From Oscillospiraceae bacterium (GTDB taxonomy: Bacteria > Bacillota > Clostridia > Oscillospirales > Oscillospiraceae): DNA of 40,707 nucleotides. The DNA lies in contig JAFODZ010000058.1 in assembly GCA_017380435.1 (NCBI GenBank), positions 1 to 40,707 on the forward strand, given 5' to 3'. Below, in pieces: positions 8,085 through 15,741 of this stretch. The translations under genes and the position numbers were made by a program. Numbering within the stretch: the stretch's first letter is position 1; every line of letters begins with the position of its first letter. The notes beneath the pieces were generated by a model, which saw nothing but the letters and a program-made list of their open reading frames with translations, was not told where the DNA came from and ran no database searches.

Positions 8085-9467
8085 ATGGAAAATCGTATTA
8101 CGTTAAACGACCGGCTCATCCGACGATTCTGCCTGTGGACTTCCATCGGGCTTTTATTGGCAGCTGCCGCTGCCTGCACCATTTACGGAGAATGGAATGT
8201 GGTACTTCCTCAACTTCTCCACATCATCACCTCCCCCGCAAAGCTGCTGACCGACTATTATTCATTGGGCGGTTTGGGCTGTGCACTGCTGAATGCCGGT
8301 CTGTGCGGACTGGCAGTTTGGTTCGTGCTGTGCTTGATGCACAATGCCATCACCACCTCTTCGGTACTGGCCGGATATTTTTTGGTGATTGCACACGGAT
8401 TTTACGGTCTGAACATTCTCAACATCTGGCCTTGTTTTTTTGGCGTGCTGCTGTATGCCAAGGTGCGCAAACAATCCTTTGCCGCCCTGTTGCCCATCGC
8501 GCTGTTCGCCACTTCCCTGGCACCCTTTATCAGCGAGCTACTCTTCCGCTACACTACACCGGACACCTTTGACCCCGCTGCACCCCAGACCACGGTGTTG
8601 GGCATCGTTCTCTCTGTGTTGTTTGCGGTTGGCACCGGCTTTTTGGTACCGCCTATGATCCCCGGCGTACGCGCCATGCATAAAGGTTATAATCTTTACA
8701 ACGCAGGTATTACCATTAGTTTGCTGGCTTTTTTGCTGAAGTGTTTGTTTTATCCCACAATGGGTTTCTCTGTGCCCGATGCTTTAAAGGGCGACAATGC
8801 CGTATATCTTGAAAACGGCGGCGCATTTAATGCGTTTTCCATTGTGGCGTTCACGATTTTCTTCGCAGCATGCCTATTTTACGGATGGCGCCTGAACGGC
8901 TACAGTTTTCGTGGTTACGGCGCGCTTTTGGCATCCAACGGACACAACGATGATTTTGCCGATGAGTACGGCATGCCGCTTTGCCTGATCAATTTGGGCT
9001 TCCACGGTTTTTCCGTACTGGCCTATATGGCGTTGATGATTGCCTTTACGGACGGCGCAGGCTTTACCGGCCCCACCTGCGGCGCTTTGCTGGCTGCACT
9101 GAGTTTCTTTGCCATCGGACAACATCCGCGCATCGTTTGGCCTATTTTTGTGGGATACGGTTTATTGTTTGCCTTTGCACAAGTAACCGGCGGCATCGGT
9201 GGCTTTGATCCCGGCTGGACATTGTCTACGCAGGCCTATCTTAACGGTTTGGCTTTTGCCACCGGCCTCTGCCCCATCGCCGGCAGATTCGGCTGGAAGA
9301 GCGGCGTGCTTGCCGGTGCGGCTTGCGCTGCCATGTGTTCTTCCACCAGCGTGATTCACGGTGGTTTTTGTCTGTACAACGGCGGTTTTACTGCCGGCAT
9401 CACTTGTTTTATTCTGGTGCCCATTCTGGAGCATTACGTGAAAGCCAAGGACAAGGCCTCTGTTTAA
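8085..9467 (+). CDS. DUF1576 family multi-pass membrane protein
   Basis: The 460-aa protein is almost entirely hydrophobic, with about 11-12 predicted membrane helices. It matches what I know of the DUF1576 family of Firmicutes membrane proteins: glycine-rich helices, repeated N-A-G and Y-N-G/Y-N-A-G motifs around residues 200-215 and 425-440, and a repeated half-structure. The function of the family is not established; a transport role is inference from topology. It is preceded by its own promoter. Ribosome-site complementarity is weak (GAAAG). A short GGCCT/AGGCC dyad spans the stop codon and may act as a weak terminator. Confidence 0.8.
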   Translation: MENRITLNDRLIRRFCLWTSIGLLLAAAAACTIYGEWNVVLPQLLHIITSPAKLLTDYYSLGGLGCALLNAGLCGLAVWFVLCLMHNAITTSSVLAGYFLVIAHGFYGLNILNIWPCFFGVLLYAKVRKQSFAALLPIALFATSLAPFISELLFRYTTPDTFDPAAPQTTVLGIVLSVLFAVGTGFLVPPMIPGVRAMHKGYNLYNAGITISLLAFLLKCLFYPTMGFSVPDALKGDNAVYLENGGAFNAFSIVAFTIFFAACLFYGWRLNGYSFRGYGALLASNGHNDDFADEYGMPLCLINLGFHGFSVLAYMALMIAFTDGAGFTGPTCGALLAALSFFAIGQHPRIVWPIFVGYGLLFAFAQVTGGIGGFDPGWTLSTQAYLNGLAFATGLCPIAGRFGWKSGVLAGAACAAMCSSTSVIHGGFCLYNGGFTAGITCFILVPILEHYVKAKDKASV

Positions 9468-9492
9468 GGCCGATTTTCTTTCCAAAAAACAC

Positions 9493-9521
9493 TTGCTTTT
9501 TCCTGCCCTGTGTGCTATAGT
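9493..9521 (+). promoter_or_regulatory. Sigma-A promoter of tRNA-Leu
   Basis: TTGCTT (9493-9498), 17 bp, TATAGT (9516-9521), 20 nt before the mature tRNA. Confidence 0.7.
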
Positions 9522-9540
9522 AGTATAGCAGTTTTCCCAT

Positions 9541-9627
9541 GCGGTCATGGCGGAATCGGCAGACGCGCAAGCTTGAGGTGCTTGTGGGAGTAATCCTGTG
9601 GGGGTTCAAGTCCCCCTGACCGCACCA
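9541..9627 (+). tRNA. tRNA-Leu, anticodon GAG
   Basis: The acceptor GCGGTCA (9541-9547) pairs with TGACCGC (9617-9623), followed by A and an encoded CCA. The anticodon arm CAAGC-TTGAGGT-GCTTG gives anticodon GAG. The T arm is GGGGG-TTCAAGT-CCCCC. The long variable arm fits a class II tRNA-Leu. It is a single-tRNA transcription unit with its own promoter and terminator. Confidence 0.97.
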
Positions 9628-9664
9628 AAAAACGCACATCTCGCAAGAGATGTGCGTTTTTTCT
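9627..9664. terminator. Bidirectional terminator, tRNA-Leu / rhodanese
   Basis: A 12-bp stem (9631-9642 with 9647-9658) capped by a GCAA tetraloop. A T-run follows on the plus strand and an A-run precedes it, so it can end both the tRNA transcript and the convergent rhodanese operon. Confidence 0.93.
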
Positions 9665-9670
9665 TTTTAT

Positions 9671-10060
9671 TTAATTTCCACTGACCGTTTCGCCGGGCCA
9701 ATCACGGATGCCACCAAACTCCACCACATTGGTGTAACCCATCTTTGCAAGCTTTTCCGAAGCCTGCTTGCTGCGATTTCCACTGCGGCAATACACCAGG
9801 ATCAGCTGGCTTTTATCCGGAAATTGCGCCGGAGGCGTCGTGCCGATACTTTCATTCGGGACACACACAGCGCCGGGGATATGCGCGGTTTCATATTCTT
9901 CCTGCGTCCGCACGTCCAAAATGATATAGCCGGTTTGCGTATTCATCATATTGATTGCTTCCTGCATGGAAACCTGACGGTAAGCGGCTTCTGCACCGGA
10001 GGGTTTGCCGCAACCGGTCAGCAGCAAAAGCAGCATCAGGGGCAAAAATTTACGTTTCAT
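9671..10060 (-). CDS. Rhodanese-like lipoprotein
   Basis: The 129-aa protein has a lipoprotein signal (L-L-T-G-C, Cys17) and a single rhodanese domain. The active-site loop C-R-S-G-N-R-S has the catalytic Cys91, and the domain also shows D-V-R-T-Q-E-E-Y and H-I-P-G-A. It should sit on the outer face of the membrane. The loop is six residues plus Cys, as in sulfurtransferases rather than Cdc25-type phosphatases. It lies 18 nt downstream of a Cys-rich membrane protein gene in the same operon, which suggests a shared sulfur or redox task (inference). Confidence 0.9.
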   Translation of the reverse strand: MKRKFLPLMLLLLLTGCGKPSGAEAAYRQVSMQEAINMMNTQTGYIILDVRTQEEYETAHIPGAVCVPNESIGTTPPAQFPDKSQLILVYCRSGNRSKQASEKLAKMGYTNVVEFGGIRDWPGETVSGN

Positions 10061-10078
10061 TGAGCCATTTTCCTCCTA

Positions 10079-10867
10079 TCACTGTGCGTTCCGGTCGCCT
10101 TTAAAGAGAAAGTTTCCTTCTGTGTGCAATCTGGCCGCATTTCGCTTAATAAATCGCTGCAGCTGCTTTTTGTGGTGACACAGTTTTTCCTGACATTGGG
10201 CACAGGCAAGACAAGCATTGGTATTTTCGGAAAAACGCTCGGGATGCAGGCGCAACAGCACTTCCCACTTGATGAGCAAAGCCAGGGAGATGAGCACCAG
10301 CGTTTGTGCATAGCCATTGCGCACGAAAATCAAGGGCGTGAACATCATCGCAAAATCCCAGTTATAGATGCGGCAAGTGGCGCAGCAACGATTTTTCATA
10401 AACCAAGTCTGGAAGGGGCAGAAGAATAAAATGCAGATCATGTCGCAGACGGAATAAGCCAGTGCGATGAGCAGCATAATTCCGGCATCAAAAATACCCG
10501 CCAGGTACAATGCGCCAAAGATGCCGTTCAGCGCGACCCAAGCCAAAAATACAGCAGCAGTGCGTTTCCAGGACTGCAGGCGCACCTCTTCCCTGCCGGT
10601 GGGTCTATAGTTTTTGGCAAACTGCTTTTGGCAACCCATGCTTTCAATACCGGAAGGAAAAAAACGCAGTACCATCTCCACGGCAAAGATGATCCAAATG
10701 ACGCTTAGCAGCAAAGAATTGCGCTCAAATCCGCCAAAAAGCTCGCCGGTATGATGGATGCGGTTATATACATAGGTGATTCCTGCCGCCAAAAACAGCA
10801 TGGATCGAAACACCAATTTCCAATAATGCAAAAGAAACGTCTTGGACCAGCGCAAAGGGGTTTTCAT
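10079..10867 (-). CDS. Cys-rich multi-pass membrane protein of unknown function
   Basis: The 262-aa protein has about six predicted membrane helices. There are two cysteine clusters: R-C-C-A-T-C (161, 162, 165) beside the segment R-I-Y-N-W-D, and a C-terminal cytosol-like C-x2-C-x2-C-x4-C (219, 222, 225, 230), which could hold an Fe-S centre or metal. The start at 10867 has AGGAGA with 9-nt spacing; an in-frame ATG at 10912 lacks a site. It is co-transcribed with the rhodanese lipoprotein. I do not recognise a named family; a redox or electron-transfer role is inference from the cysteines and the neighbour. Confidence 0.75.
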   Translation of the reverse strand: MKTPLRWSKTFLLHYWKLVFRSMLFLAAGITYVYNRIHHTGELFGGFERNSLLLSVIWIIFAVEMVLRFFPSGIESMGCQKQFAKNYRPTGREEVRLQSWKRTAAVFLAWVALNGIFGALYLAGIFDAGIMLLIALAYSVCDMICILFFCPFQTWFMKNRCCATCRIYNWDFAMMFTPLIFVRNGYAQTLVLISLALLIKWEVLLRLHPERFSENTNACLACAQCQEKLCHHKKQLQRFIKRNAARLHTEGNFLFKGDRNAQ

Positions 10868-10916
10868 TGTAATGGGTCTCCTATTCTGTGCCCGAAGGCA
10901 AAATTGCTTCAATCAC

Positions 10917-10945
10917 AGTATAATCCAAAACAAGTTTGGCTTCAA
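10917..10945 (-). promoter_or_regulatory. Sigma-A promoter of the Cys-rich/rhodanese operon
   Basis: TTGAAG (10940-10945), 17 bp, TATACT (10917-10922) on the minus strand. Confidence 0.7.
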
Positions 10946-10981
10946 TAGCTTTTACAAAGTTTCGATCCATCAAACAGAGAC

Positions 10982-11011
10982 AAAAAAACCGCCCCGGTCG
11001 GGGCGGTTTTT
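10982..11011 (-). terminator. Terminator of nhaC-type gene
   Basis: A GC-rich perfect stem AAACCGCCCC-GGTC-GGGGCGGTTT (core 10986-11009), flanked by an A-run on the plus strand that gives T7 on the minus strand, just after the antiporter stop. Confidence 0.9.
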
Positions 11012-11028
11012 CAGTAAGTATGGTTTAC

Positions 11029-12699
11029 TTATTTGGCAGCGGCAGCAGTCTTGCCAACAGCCATCTTCAGCAGGAACATGGTGCCGATCATCAGAGCAAC
11101 AGCGATGATGAGGCAGATGATGACATTCTGGATGAAACCAGCGATCAGGTAAGCCACGCAGGAAACAGCGGCACAAGTCAGTGCATAAGGCAGCTGAGTA
11201 TTGACGTGGTTGATATGGTTACACTGAGCACCGGCAGATGCCATGATGGTGGTATCGGAGATGGGGCTGCAGTGGTCGCCGCAGACAGCGCCGGCCAAGC
11301 AGGCAGCGATACCGATGGTCTGAATGGAGCTGCCGAACTCGGGGAATACGGCCATAACGATGGGGATCAGGATGCCGAAGGTACCCCAGGAAGTACCGGT
11401 AGCGAAAGAGATGCCGACAGCGATCAGGAAGATCACGGCGGGCAGGACAGCTTCCAGGCTCGCAGCAGCGCCGCCAACTACGGATTCAACAAATGCAGTG
11501 CTGCCCAGGGAGTCGGTCATGCTCTTCAGAGTCCAGGCCAGAGCCAGGATCAGAATAGCGGGAACCATTGCCTTAAAGCCTTCGGGGATACAATCCATAG
11601 CGCCCTTGAAGGTCAGGCTGCGGCGCAGCAGATAGTAAACGATGGTGAATACCAGGCCAACGAAGGAACCCAGCATCAAGCTGACGGAAGCATCACAGTT
11701 GGAGAATGCATCCACAAAGTTTTCACCAGCAAAGCCACCACCGGTGTAAATCATGGCCACCATGCAGGAAAGAACCAGAACGATAACGGGCAGCAACAGA
11801 TCCATGACCTTTGCCTTGGGGAAGTCGTTGTCATCCACTACATCAGCGCTGTACTCACGGGCATCACCGCTGAACAGATCGCCATGCAGACGAGCATTGT
11901 CCTCATGCTTCTTCATGGGGCCAAAGTCAAAGTCCATGACCACCAGGCAGACCATCATGACCAGAGTCAGCAGGGCATAATAGTTGTAGGGGATGGTGCG
12001 GATGAACAGTGCGATACCGCTCACACCGGACTCAGCGGGAACAAAGCCGGAAACGGCAGCGGCCCAGGAGGAGATGGGAGCAATGATACAGACGGGAGCA
12101 GCGGTAGCGTCGATTAGGTAAGACAGCTTAGCACGGGAGATCTTGTGCTTGTCGGTGACGGGACGCATAACGGAGCCAACGGTCAGACAGTTGAAATAGT
12201 CGTCCACAAAGATCAGGCAGCCCAGACCCATGGTGCACAGAGAGGCACCGATGCGGCCCTTGATCTTCTTGCCGGCCCAACGGCCGAAAGCGGCGGAGCC
12301 GCCGGAACGGTTCAGCATGGCGACGATGGCGCCCAGGAACACGTCGAAGATCAGGATGCCCATGTTGTAGGGATCGGTCAGGGTACCGGAGATGGTTTCA
12401 ACCTCACCATAAGTGCCGGCAAAGCCATCAATAAAGATGTGCTCAACAGCACCCAGCAAGTTGCCCTGGCTGTACAGCAGAGCGCCAATGGCGATACCGA
12501 TGAACAGAGAGGAATAAACTTCCTTGGTGATCAGCGCAAGGCCGATAGCCACGATGGGGGGAAGCAGGGACCAGAAAGTTCCGTAGAAGGGATTGGCACC
12601 GGAACCATCTTCTGCAGATGCAACAACAGCAATGGATGCCACAACTGCAACTACCAGCATGATAGCCAGCAGCATACGAGTTTTGTTCGTGCGTTTCAT
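11029..12699 (-). CDS. NhaC-family Na+/H+ antiporter
   Basis: This 556-aa polytopic membrane protein has a cleavable-looking or first hydrophobic segment and about a dozen further helices. Motifs typical of the NhaC/ion-transporter family are present: F-A-T-G-T-S-W-G-T-F-G in the second half and G-D-H-C-S-P-I-S-D-T-T near residue 470, plus F-V-D-D-Y-F-N in the first half. It is predicted to exchange Na+ (or an organic substrate) for H+. Some family members move malate/lactate or amino acids, so the substrate is open. AAAGGAGCG precedes the ATG. It is monocistronic, with its own promoter and terminator. Confidence 0.88.
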   Translation of the reverse strand: MKRTNKTRMLLAIMLVVAVVASIAVVASAEDGSGANPFYGTFWSLLPPIVAIGLALITKEVYSSLFIGIAIGALLYSQGNLLGAVEHIFIDGFAGTYGEVETISGTLTDPYNMGILIFDVFLGAIVAMLNRSGGSAAFGRWAGKKIKGRIGASLCTMGLGCLIFVDDYFNCLTVGSVMRPVTDKHKISRAKLSYLIDATAAPVCIIAPISSWAAAVSGFVPAESGVSGIALFIRTIPYNYYALLTLVMMVCLVVMDFDFGPMKKHEDNARLHGDLFSGDAREYSADVVDDNDFPKAKVMDLLLPVIVLVLSCMVAMIYTGGGFAGENFVDAFSNCDASVSLMLGSFVGLVFTIVYYLLRRSLTFKGAMDCIPEGFKAMVPAILILALAWTLKSMTDSLGSTAFVESVVGGAAASLEAVLPAVIFLIAVGISFATGTSWGTFGILIPIVMAVFPEFGSSIQTIGIAACLAGAVCGDHCSPISDTTIMASAGAQCNHINHVNTQLPYALTCAAVSCVAYLIAGFIQNVIICLIIAVALMIGTMFLLKMAVGKTAAAAK

Positions 12700-12734
12700 G
12701 AGTCTACGCTCCTTTACGAATAGATTATGGTTAA

Positions 12735-12763
12735 ATTATATCAAATTGTTTCGAGTTTGTAAA
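12735..12763 (-). promoter_or_regulatory. Sigma-A promoter of antiporter
   Basis: TTTACA (12758-12763), 17 bp, TATAAT (12735-12740) on the minus strand. Confidence 0.8.
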
Positions 12764-12816
12764 TGAACCTTTTCGGGATTTAAACCGCCCGCATGTACAA
12801 AATATTTCCATTTTTC

Positions 12817-12831
12817 TGTGCAACTTGCACA
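12817..12831. promoter_or_regulatory. Perfect 15-bp dyad upstream of antiporter promoter
   Basis: TGTGCAA-C-TTGCACA, a perfect odd palindrome about 54 bp upstream of the antiporter -35 box. It has the form of a regulator binding site; no cognate regulator is apparent nearby. Confidence 0.5.
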
Positions 12832-12862
12832 ACTCGCAGGCATTTTTTACAAATTTGGGATG

Positions 12863-12905
12863 AAAAAAGCGTCTCATCTGCACATTTTGTGTAAATGAGA
12901 CGCTT
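12863..12905 (-). terminator. Terminator of rpe
   Basis: An 11-bp perfect stem (12867-12877 with 12895-12905), extended by an inner CACA/TGTG pairing, with an A-run at 12863-12868 that is a T-run on the minus strand. Confidence 0.9.
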
Positions 12906-12934
12906 ACATTTATATAAATTTGTCCGTAATTCGC

Positions 12935-13582
12935 TTACAGAGCCTTGAAATCGGCAACACGCTGCTCCAAGTTCTCGGCACCGTAGACAGAAGAACCCGC
13001 CACCAACACGGTTGCACCGGCCTGGATCAGTTCGGGGGCGTTCTCCAGATTGACGCCGCCATCCACCTCGATTTCACACTGCAAGCCGCGGGCTTCCAGC
13101 TCTGCTTTGATGGCACGGATCTTGGGGAAACAGCCGGGCATAAACTTTTGTCCGCCGAAGCCGGGCTCTACGCTCATAACCAGGATCATATCGCACAGCT
13201 CCAGATAAGGGAACACTTCCTCTGCAGGGGTGCCGGGCTTGATGGTCAGAGCGCTCATCTTGCCTGCTGCGCGAATCTTCTGCAGCATTTCGGCCATATC
13301 GCCCTCTGCCTCTACATGGATATTGACCAGATCGGCACCTGCCTTGATGAAAGCGTCGATGTACTTTTCGGGCTGAGAGATCATCAGATGCACATCCAAA
13401 AATCCGTCACAGCACTGACGCAGTGCTTTTACCACAGGTACACCGATGGAAATATTGGGGACAAAATGTCCGTCCATCACATCTACATGCACCCAATCTG
13501 CGCCGGCATCCAAAATGCGCTGCACATCACGCTGCAGGTTTGCAAAATCTGCAGATAAAATCGAAGGGGCCAACTTTGCCAT
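12935..13582 (-). CDS. rpe: Ribulose-phosphate 3-epimerase
   Basis: This 215-aa TIM-barrel enzyme interconverts ribulose-5-phosphate and xylulose-5-phosphate (pentose phosphate pathway). Characteristic segments are L-A-P-S-I-L-S-A-D-F at the N-terminus, H-V-D-V-M-D-G-H-F-V-P-N, H-L-M-I (metal His), S-V-E-P-G-F-G-G-Q-K-F and E-V-D-G-G-V-N, covering the metal ligands and the catalytic Asp residues. The start at 13582 has GGGAGG at 9 nt. The frame extends 93 codons further upstream, but that part lies in the leader. It stands alone with a long structured 5' leader. Confidence 0.96.
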   Translation of the reverse strand: MAKLAPSILSADFANLQRDVQRILDAGADWVHVDVMDGHFVPNISIGVPVVKALRQCCDGFLDVHLMISQPEKYIDAFIKAGADLVNIHVEAEGDMAEMLQKIRAAGKMSALTIKPGTPAEEVFPYLELCDMILVMSVEPGFGGQKFMPGCFPKIRAIKAELEARGLQCEIEVDGGVNLENAPELIQAGATVLVAGSSVYGAENLEQRVADFKAL

Positions 13583-13765
13583 AGTTCCGTTCCTCCCGGT
13601 CATAATAAAACTTTTTACAAACGCCGCTTGCGGCCTCTTCCCTGCCCGGCACTGAACAAGCCTCACCCTGCATAGGATGATGGCATCGGCAGACCGTTTT
13701 GCTCGCAGGCGGCCATTGTCGTTGATATAGGGGAGCTGTCGAAAGATGGCTCCCCATCTGATTTT
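13583..13765 (-). promoter_or_regulatory. Long structured 5' leader of rpe (unidentified RNA)
   Basis: A TATAAT at 13766-13771 (minus) places a likely transcript start near 13759, giving about 175 nt of leader. It begins with two mutually exclusive hairpins: GATGG/CCATC (13745-13758) and a 7-bp GGGGAGC/GCTCCCC (13749-13755 with 13730-13736). A rod-like region follows in which ttgctc (13699-13704) pairs with gaacaa (13654-13659), with flanking pairings. A riboswitch-like leader or a separate small RNA (6S-like rod) are both possible; I cannot name a class. The rest of the 324-bp rpe-spoIVB gap holds nothing else I can support, and no convincing sigma-G promoter for spoIVB. Confidence 0.45.
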
Positions 13766-13906
13766 ATTATACTGATTTTTTTGAGAAAAGAAAGCAATTT
13801 GTAAAACTTTTTCCCTTCCGCGAGAAATTTGTATGTGCTGGAAAAAACATCGTTTCATCATCCGCCCTTTTTCACAAACAATAAATCAGAAAGAAAGGAG
13901 GCGCAA

Positions 13907-15016
13907 ATGAAACGATTTTTTCGCAGTTCAAATGTAAAGGCAGCCAGCCGCGCACTATACGCCTTTTGCGTCGCGTGGGCTTTTTTGTTGGTAGTGTCTC
14001 CGGTGCAGCAACCGGCACTGCCCGCCAACGGAGCAGCAACCGAGCTGACGGCACAGCAACAGGCGGCCGCCGACCTTTGTCAAATTGACACCGGGCGACG
14101 GCTGATCCCCTTGGGGCGCACCACCGGCATCAAATTGTATTCCAAGGGCACTATGCTGGTAGGTTTTTCCGATCTGGATTGCTGCGGCTACTCCCCTGCC
14201 CAACAAGCCGGCCTGCGGGAAGGCGACATCATCCTTGCTCTGAACGGCTGCGAGATCGGCAGCAACGAGGCGCTGGCCGCTGCGCTGAAGGCGGCTGAGA
14301 GTCCCTCTATGACCTTGACGGTGCTGCGGGATGACACCACCCGGGAAGTGCGGGTGCGGGCAGTATATGACGAGGCATTGGGATATTACCGCATTGGAGC
14401 TTGGATCCGGGACAGCATTGCGGGCATCGGCACGATTACCTTTGTAGATCCCGACACGGGTGCATTCGGTGCGCTTGGACACGGAATTTGCGACACCGAT
14501 ACCGGCGATCTGGTGGTATTGGACAGCGGCAGCGTGATGGAAAGCATTGTTACCGATGTGATTCCCGGAAAATCCGGCACACCCGGGCAATTGACCGGAC
14601 AGTTTAATTTGAAAGAGGATCAGGGCATTTTGGTAAAAAATACCGACGCGGGGATTTTCGGCAAGTTGGACAATGCCGGATTATATGCAAATCAGGCGGC
14701 GTTGCCATTGGCGGAGGCGGATGAGATCAAGACCGGAGATGCTTATATTTTGTCCAATGTGGATGGCATCACCACCGAACGGTATGCGATTCGGATTGTA
14801 AAAGTGTTCCGAGACAAGGAGAACCGACGGGATATGCTCATCGAGGTCACAGATTCCAAACTGCTGCAGGCCACCGGCGGCATCGTGCAGGGCATGTCAG
14901 GTTCACCCATTATCCAAAACGGCAAACTCATCGGTGCAGTGACCCATGTGCTGGTAAATGATCCGACAAGAGGGTACGGAATATTTATAGAAAACATGCT
15001 GGATGCGGCTGGATAA
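13907..15016 (+). CDS. spoIVB: SpoIVB serine peptidase (S55), sigma-K checkpoint protease
   Basis: The 369-aa protein has an N-terminal membrane/signal segment (about residues 13-32), a PDZ domain (about 75-150, with A-G-L-R-E-G-D-I-I-L) and an S55 peptidase domain. The peptidase has His192 in G-H-G and nucleophile Ser331 in G-M-S-G-S-P. In Bacillus the protein is made in the forespore and secreted into the inter-membrane space, where it triggers pro-sigma-K processing. AAAGGAGG supports the start at 13907. The gene is intact, but its final 39 codons plus terminator are repeated twice downstream. The present 3' end differs from those copies at about 23 of 120 positions with only two amino-acid changes, so the tail was probably brought in by a cassette. 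Confidence 0.95.
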   Translation: MKRFFRSSNVKAASRALYAFCVAWAFLLVVSPVQQPALPANGAATELTAQQQAAADLCQIDTGRRLIPLGRTTGIKLYSKGTMLVGFSDLDCCGYSPAQQAGLREGDIILALNGCEIGSNEALAAALKAAESPSMTLTVLRDDTTREVRVRAVYDEALGYYRIGAWIRDSIAGIGTITFVDPDTGAFGALGHGICDTDTGDLVVLDSGSVMESIVTDVIPGKSGTPGQLTGQFNLKEDQGILVKNTDAGIFGKLDNAGLYANQAALPLAEADEIKTGDAYILSNVDGITTERYAIRIVKVFRDKENRRDMLIEVTDSKLLQATGGIVQGMSGSPIIQNGKLIGAVTHVLVNDPTRGYGIFIENMLDAAG

Positions 15017-15054
15017 ATGATTTAGGCAGGGGCGGTTTGCCCCTGTCTTTTTTT
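14897..15054 (+). repeat. spoIVB 3'-end repeat, copy 1 (in the intact gene)
   Basis: Runs from the catalytic Ser331 codon (TCA, 14897) through the stop (15014-15016) to the terminator CAGGGGC-GGTTT-GCCCCTG plus T-run (15027-15054). Copies 2 and 3 begin at the equivalent serine codon and have the same 39-codon length. Confidence 0.95.
15027..15054 (+). terminator. Terminator of spoIVB (copy 1)
   Basis: CAGGGGC (15027-15033), GGTTT loop, GCCCCTG (15039-15045), then a T-run. Confidence 0.9.
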
Positions 15055-15078
15055 CGCTGTTTTTGATAAAATGAAATT

Positions 15079-15150
15079 GCAACTTCAAGTTGCGAATGTG
15101 CAAAAGCAGGTTGGTAGCATTTATATGCTTTCTGCCTTAAAGTTAAGGCA
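15079..15150 (+). promoter_or_regulatory. Operator/promoter region of cassette XRE gene
   Basis: Three dyads precede the gene. GCAAC-TTCAA-GTTGC (15079-15093) overlaps a TTGCGA -35-like box. AGCAT-TTAT-ATGCT (15116-15129) covers a likely extended -10 (TGGTAGCAT). TGCCTTAA-AG-TTAAGGCA (15133-15150) lies just before the ribosome site. The first dyad and a GTTGGTAG box 17 nt after it recur at the same spacing upstream of the XRE gene at 30589, which points to an autoregulatory operator. Confidence 0.6.
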
Positions 15151-15167
15151 CCAAAGGAGGTGCTCAT

Positions 15168-15707
15168 ATGAGCTTTTCGGAAAATTTAAAACAAATTAGA
15201 AAGGAACATCATTTATCACAGGAAGAACTGGCTGAACTTTTGGATGTCAGCCGACAGGCTGTTTCCAAATGGGAACAAGACCAGGGATACCCGGAAGTGG
15301 AAAAACTATTGTTGCTTTCCAAGAAATTAAACATTTCTTTGGATACGCTTATGTCCAATGAGATCGGCTACGATTGTGGCTCAAACTGCACAAGCGTAAC
15401 GGGCTCAATTACTATTACATCTCCTCATGAGAATGTAATTGCAAACTGCTACAAGGTAGTAGCATCCGGTAAAATGCGAGGGGGAAAAGCTTCCCCACAG
15501 TATGCATTGTTTGGTATGGATAGAGGTGGCTCCAGTTTTTGGGGAGAACCGACTACGTTTCTGGGGTGGTATGCCAGCGAAGAACAGATATCAAAAGAAA
15601 TTGCACAGATCTACAACGCAATTTCAAAAGGAATTCCGACTTATACGCTGCAATTTAGCGCAAAAACGCAGCGCCGTTGGGCGAGTATAAAGATGGTTGA
15701 GGAATGA
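15168..15707 (+). CDS. XRE-family regulator with C-terminal sensor-like domain (cassette cargo)
   Basis: The 179-aa protein has an N-terminal XRE helix-turn-helix (residues 6-61, recognition helix S-R-Q-A-V-S-K-W-E at 28-36). The C-terminal region of about 110 residues has G-S-I-T-I-T-S-P-H-E-N, F-W-G-E-P-T-T-F-L-G-W-Y and R-R-W-A-S-I-K-M motifs; I know this type of tail from Firmicutes XRE proteins but can give it no function. AAAGGAGG lies 7 nt before the ATG. The coding sequence is visibly more A/T-rich than spoIVB. Its stop codon is 7 nt from the shared 27-nt motif, so the gene fills the space between two spoIVB tail copies exactly. Confidence 0.88.
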   Translation: MSFSENLKQIRKEHHLSQEELAELLDVSRQAVSKWEQDQGYPEVEKLLLLSKKLNISLDTLMSNEIGYDCGSNCTSVTGSITITSPHENVIANCYKVVASGKMRGGKASPQYALFGMDRGGSSFWGEPTTFLGWYASEEQISKEIAQIYNAISKGIPTYTLQFSAKTQRRWASIKMVEE

Positions 15708-15714
15708 CAAAAAA

Positions 15715-15741
15715 TGTTGTCCCTAATGGCAATCACTTGTG
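15715..15741 (+). other. Candidate recombination site, copy 1 (27-nt cassette end)
   Basis: TGTTGTCCCTAATG followed by GCAATCACTTGTG, abutting the AGC serine codon of spoIVB tail copy 2. It is identical to the site at 16436 except at two positions. It has no similarity to the sequence preceding Ser331 in intact spoIVB, so it belongs to the inserted unit. Confidence 0.55.

Larger units (their letters stand above)
14897..15741 (+). mobile_element. Putative spoIVB-targeted cassette 1 (XRE regulator cargo), 845 bp
   Basis: The unit is a replacement spoIVB 3' end, terminator, promoter/operator region, one XRE regulator gene and a 27-nt terminal motif (15715-15741), joined directly to the next spoIVB 3' end. 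It carries no recombinase. The boundaries follow from comparing the three tail copies: homology begins at the Ser331 codon on the right of each junction, and the 27-nt motif is shared on the left of the two distal junctions. Mobility is inferred, not shown. Confidence 0.5.

Noticed and set aside
13828..13854. Sigma-G promoter for spoIVB (TTGTATG with a CATCATC box)
   Set aside because: The gap between the boxes is about 20 bp and the -10 is poor, so it is not convincing although spoIVB is expected to be sigma-G dependent.
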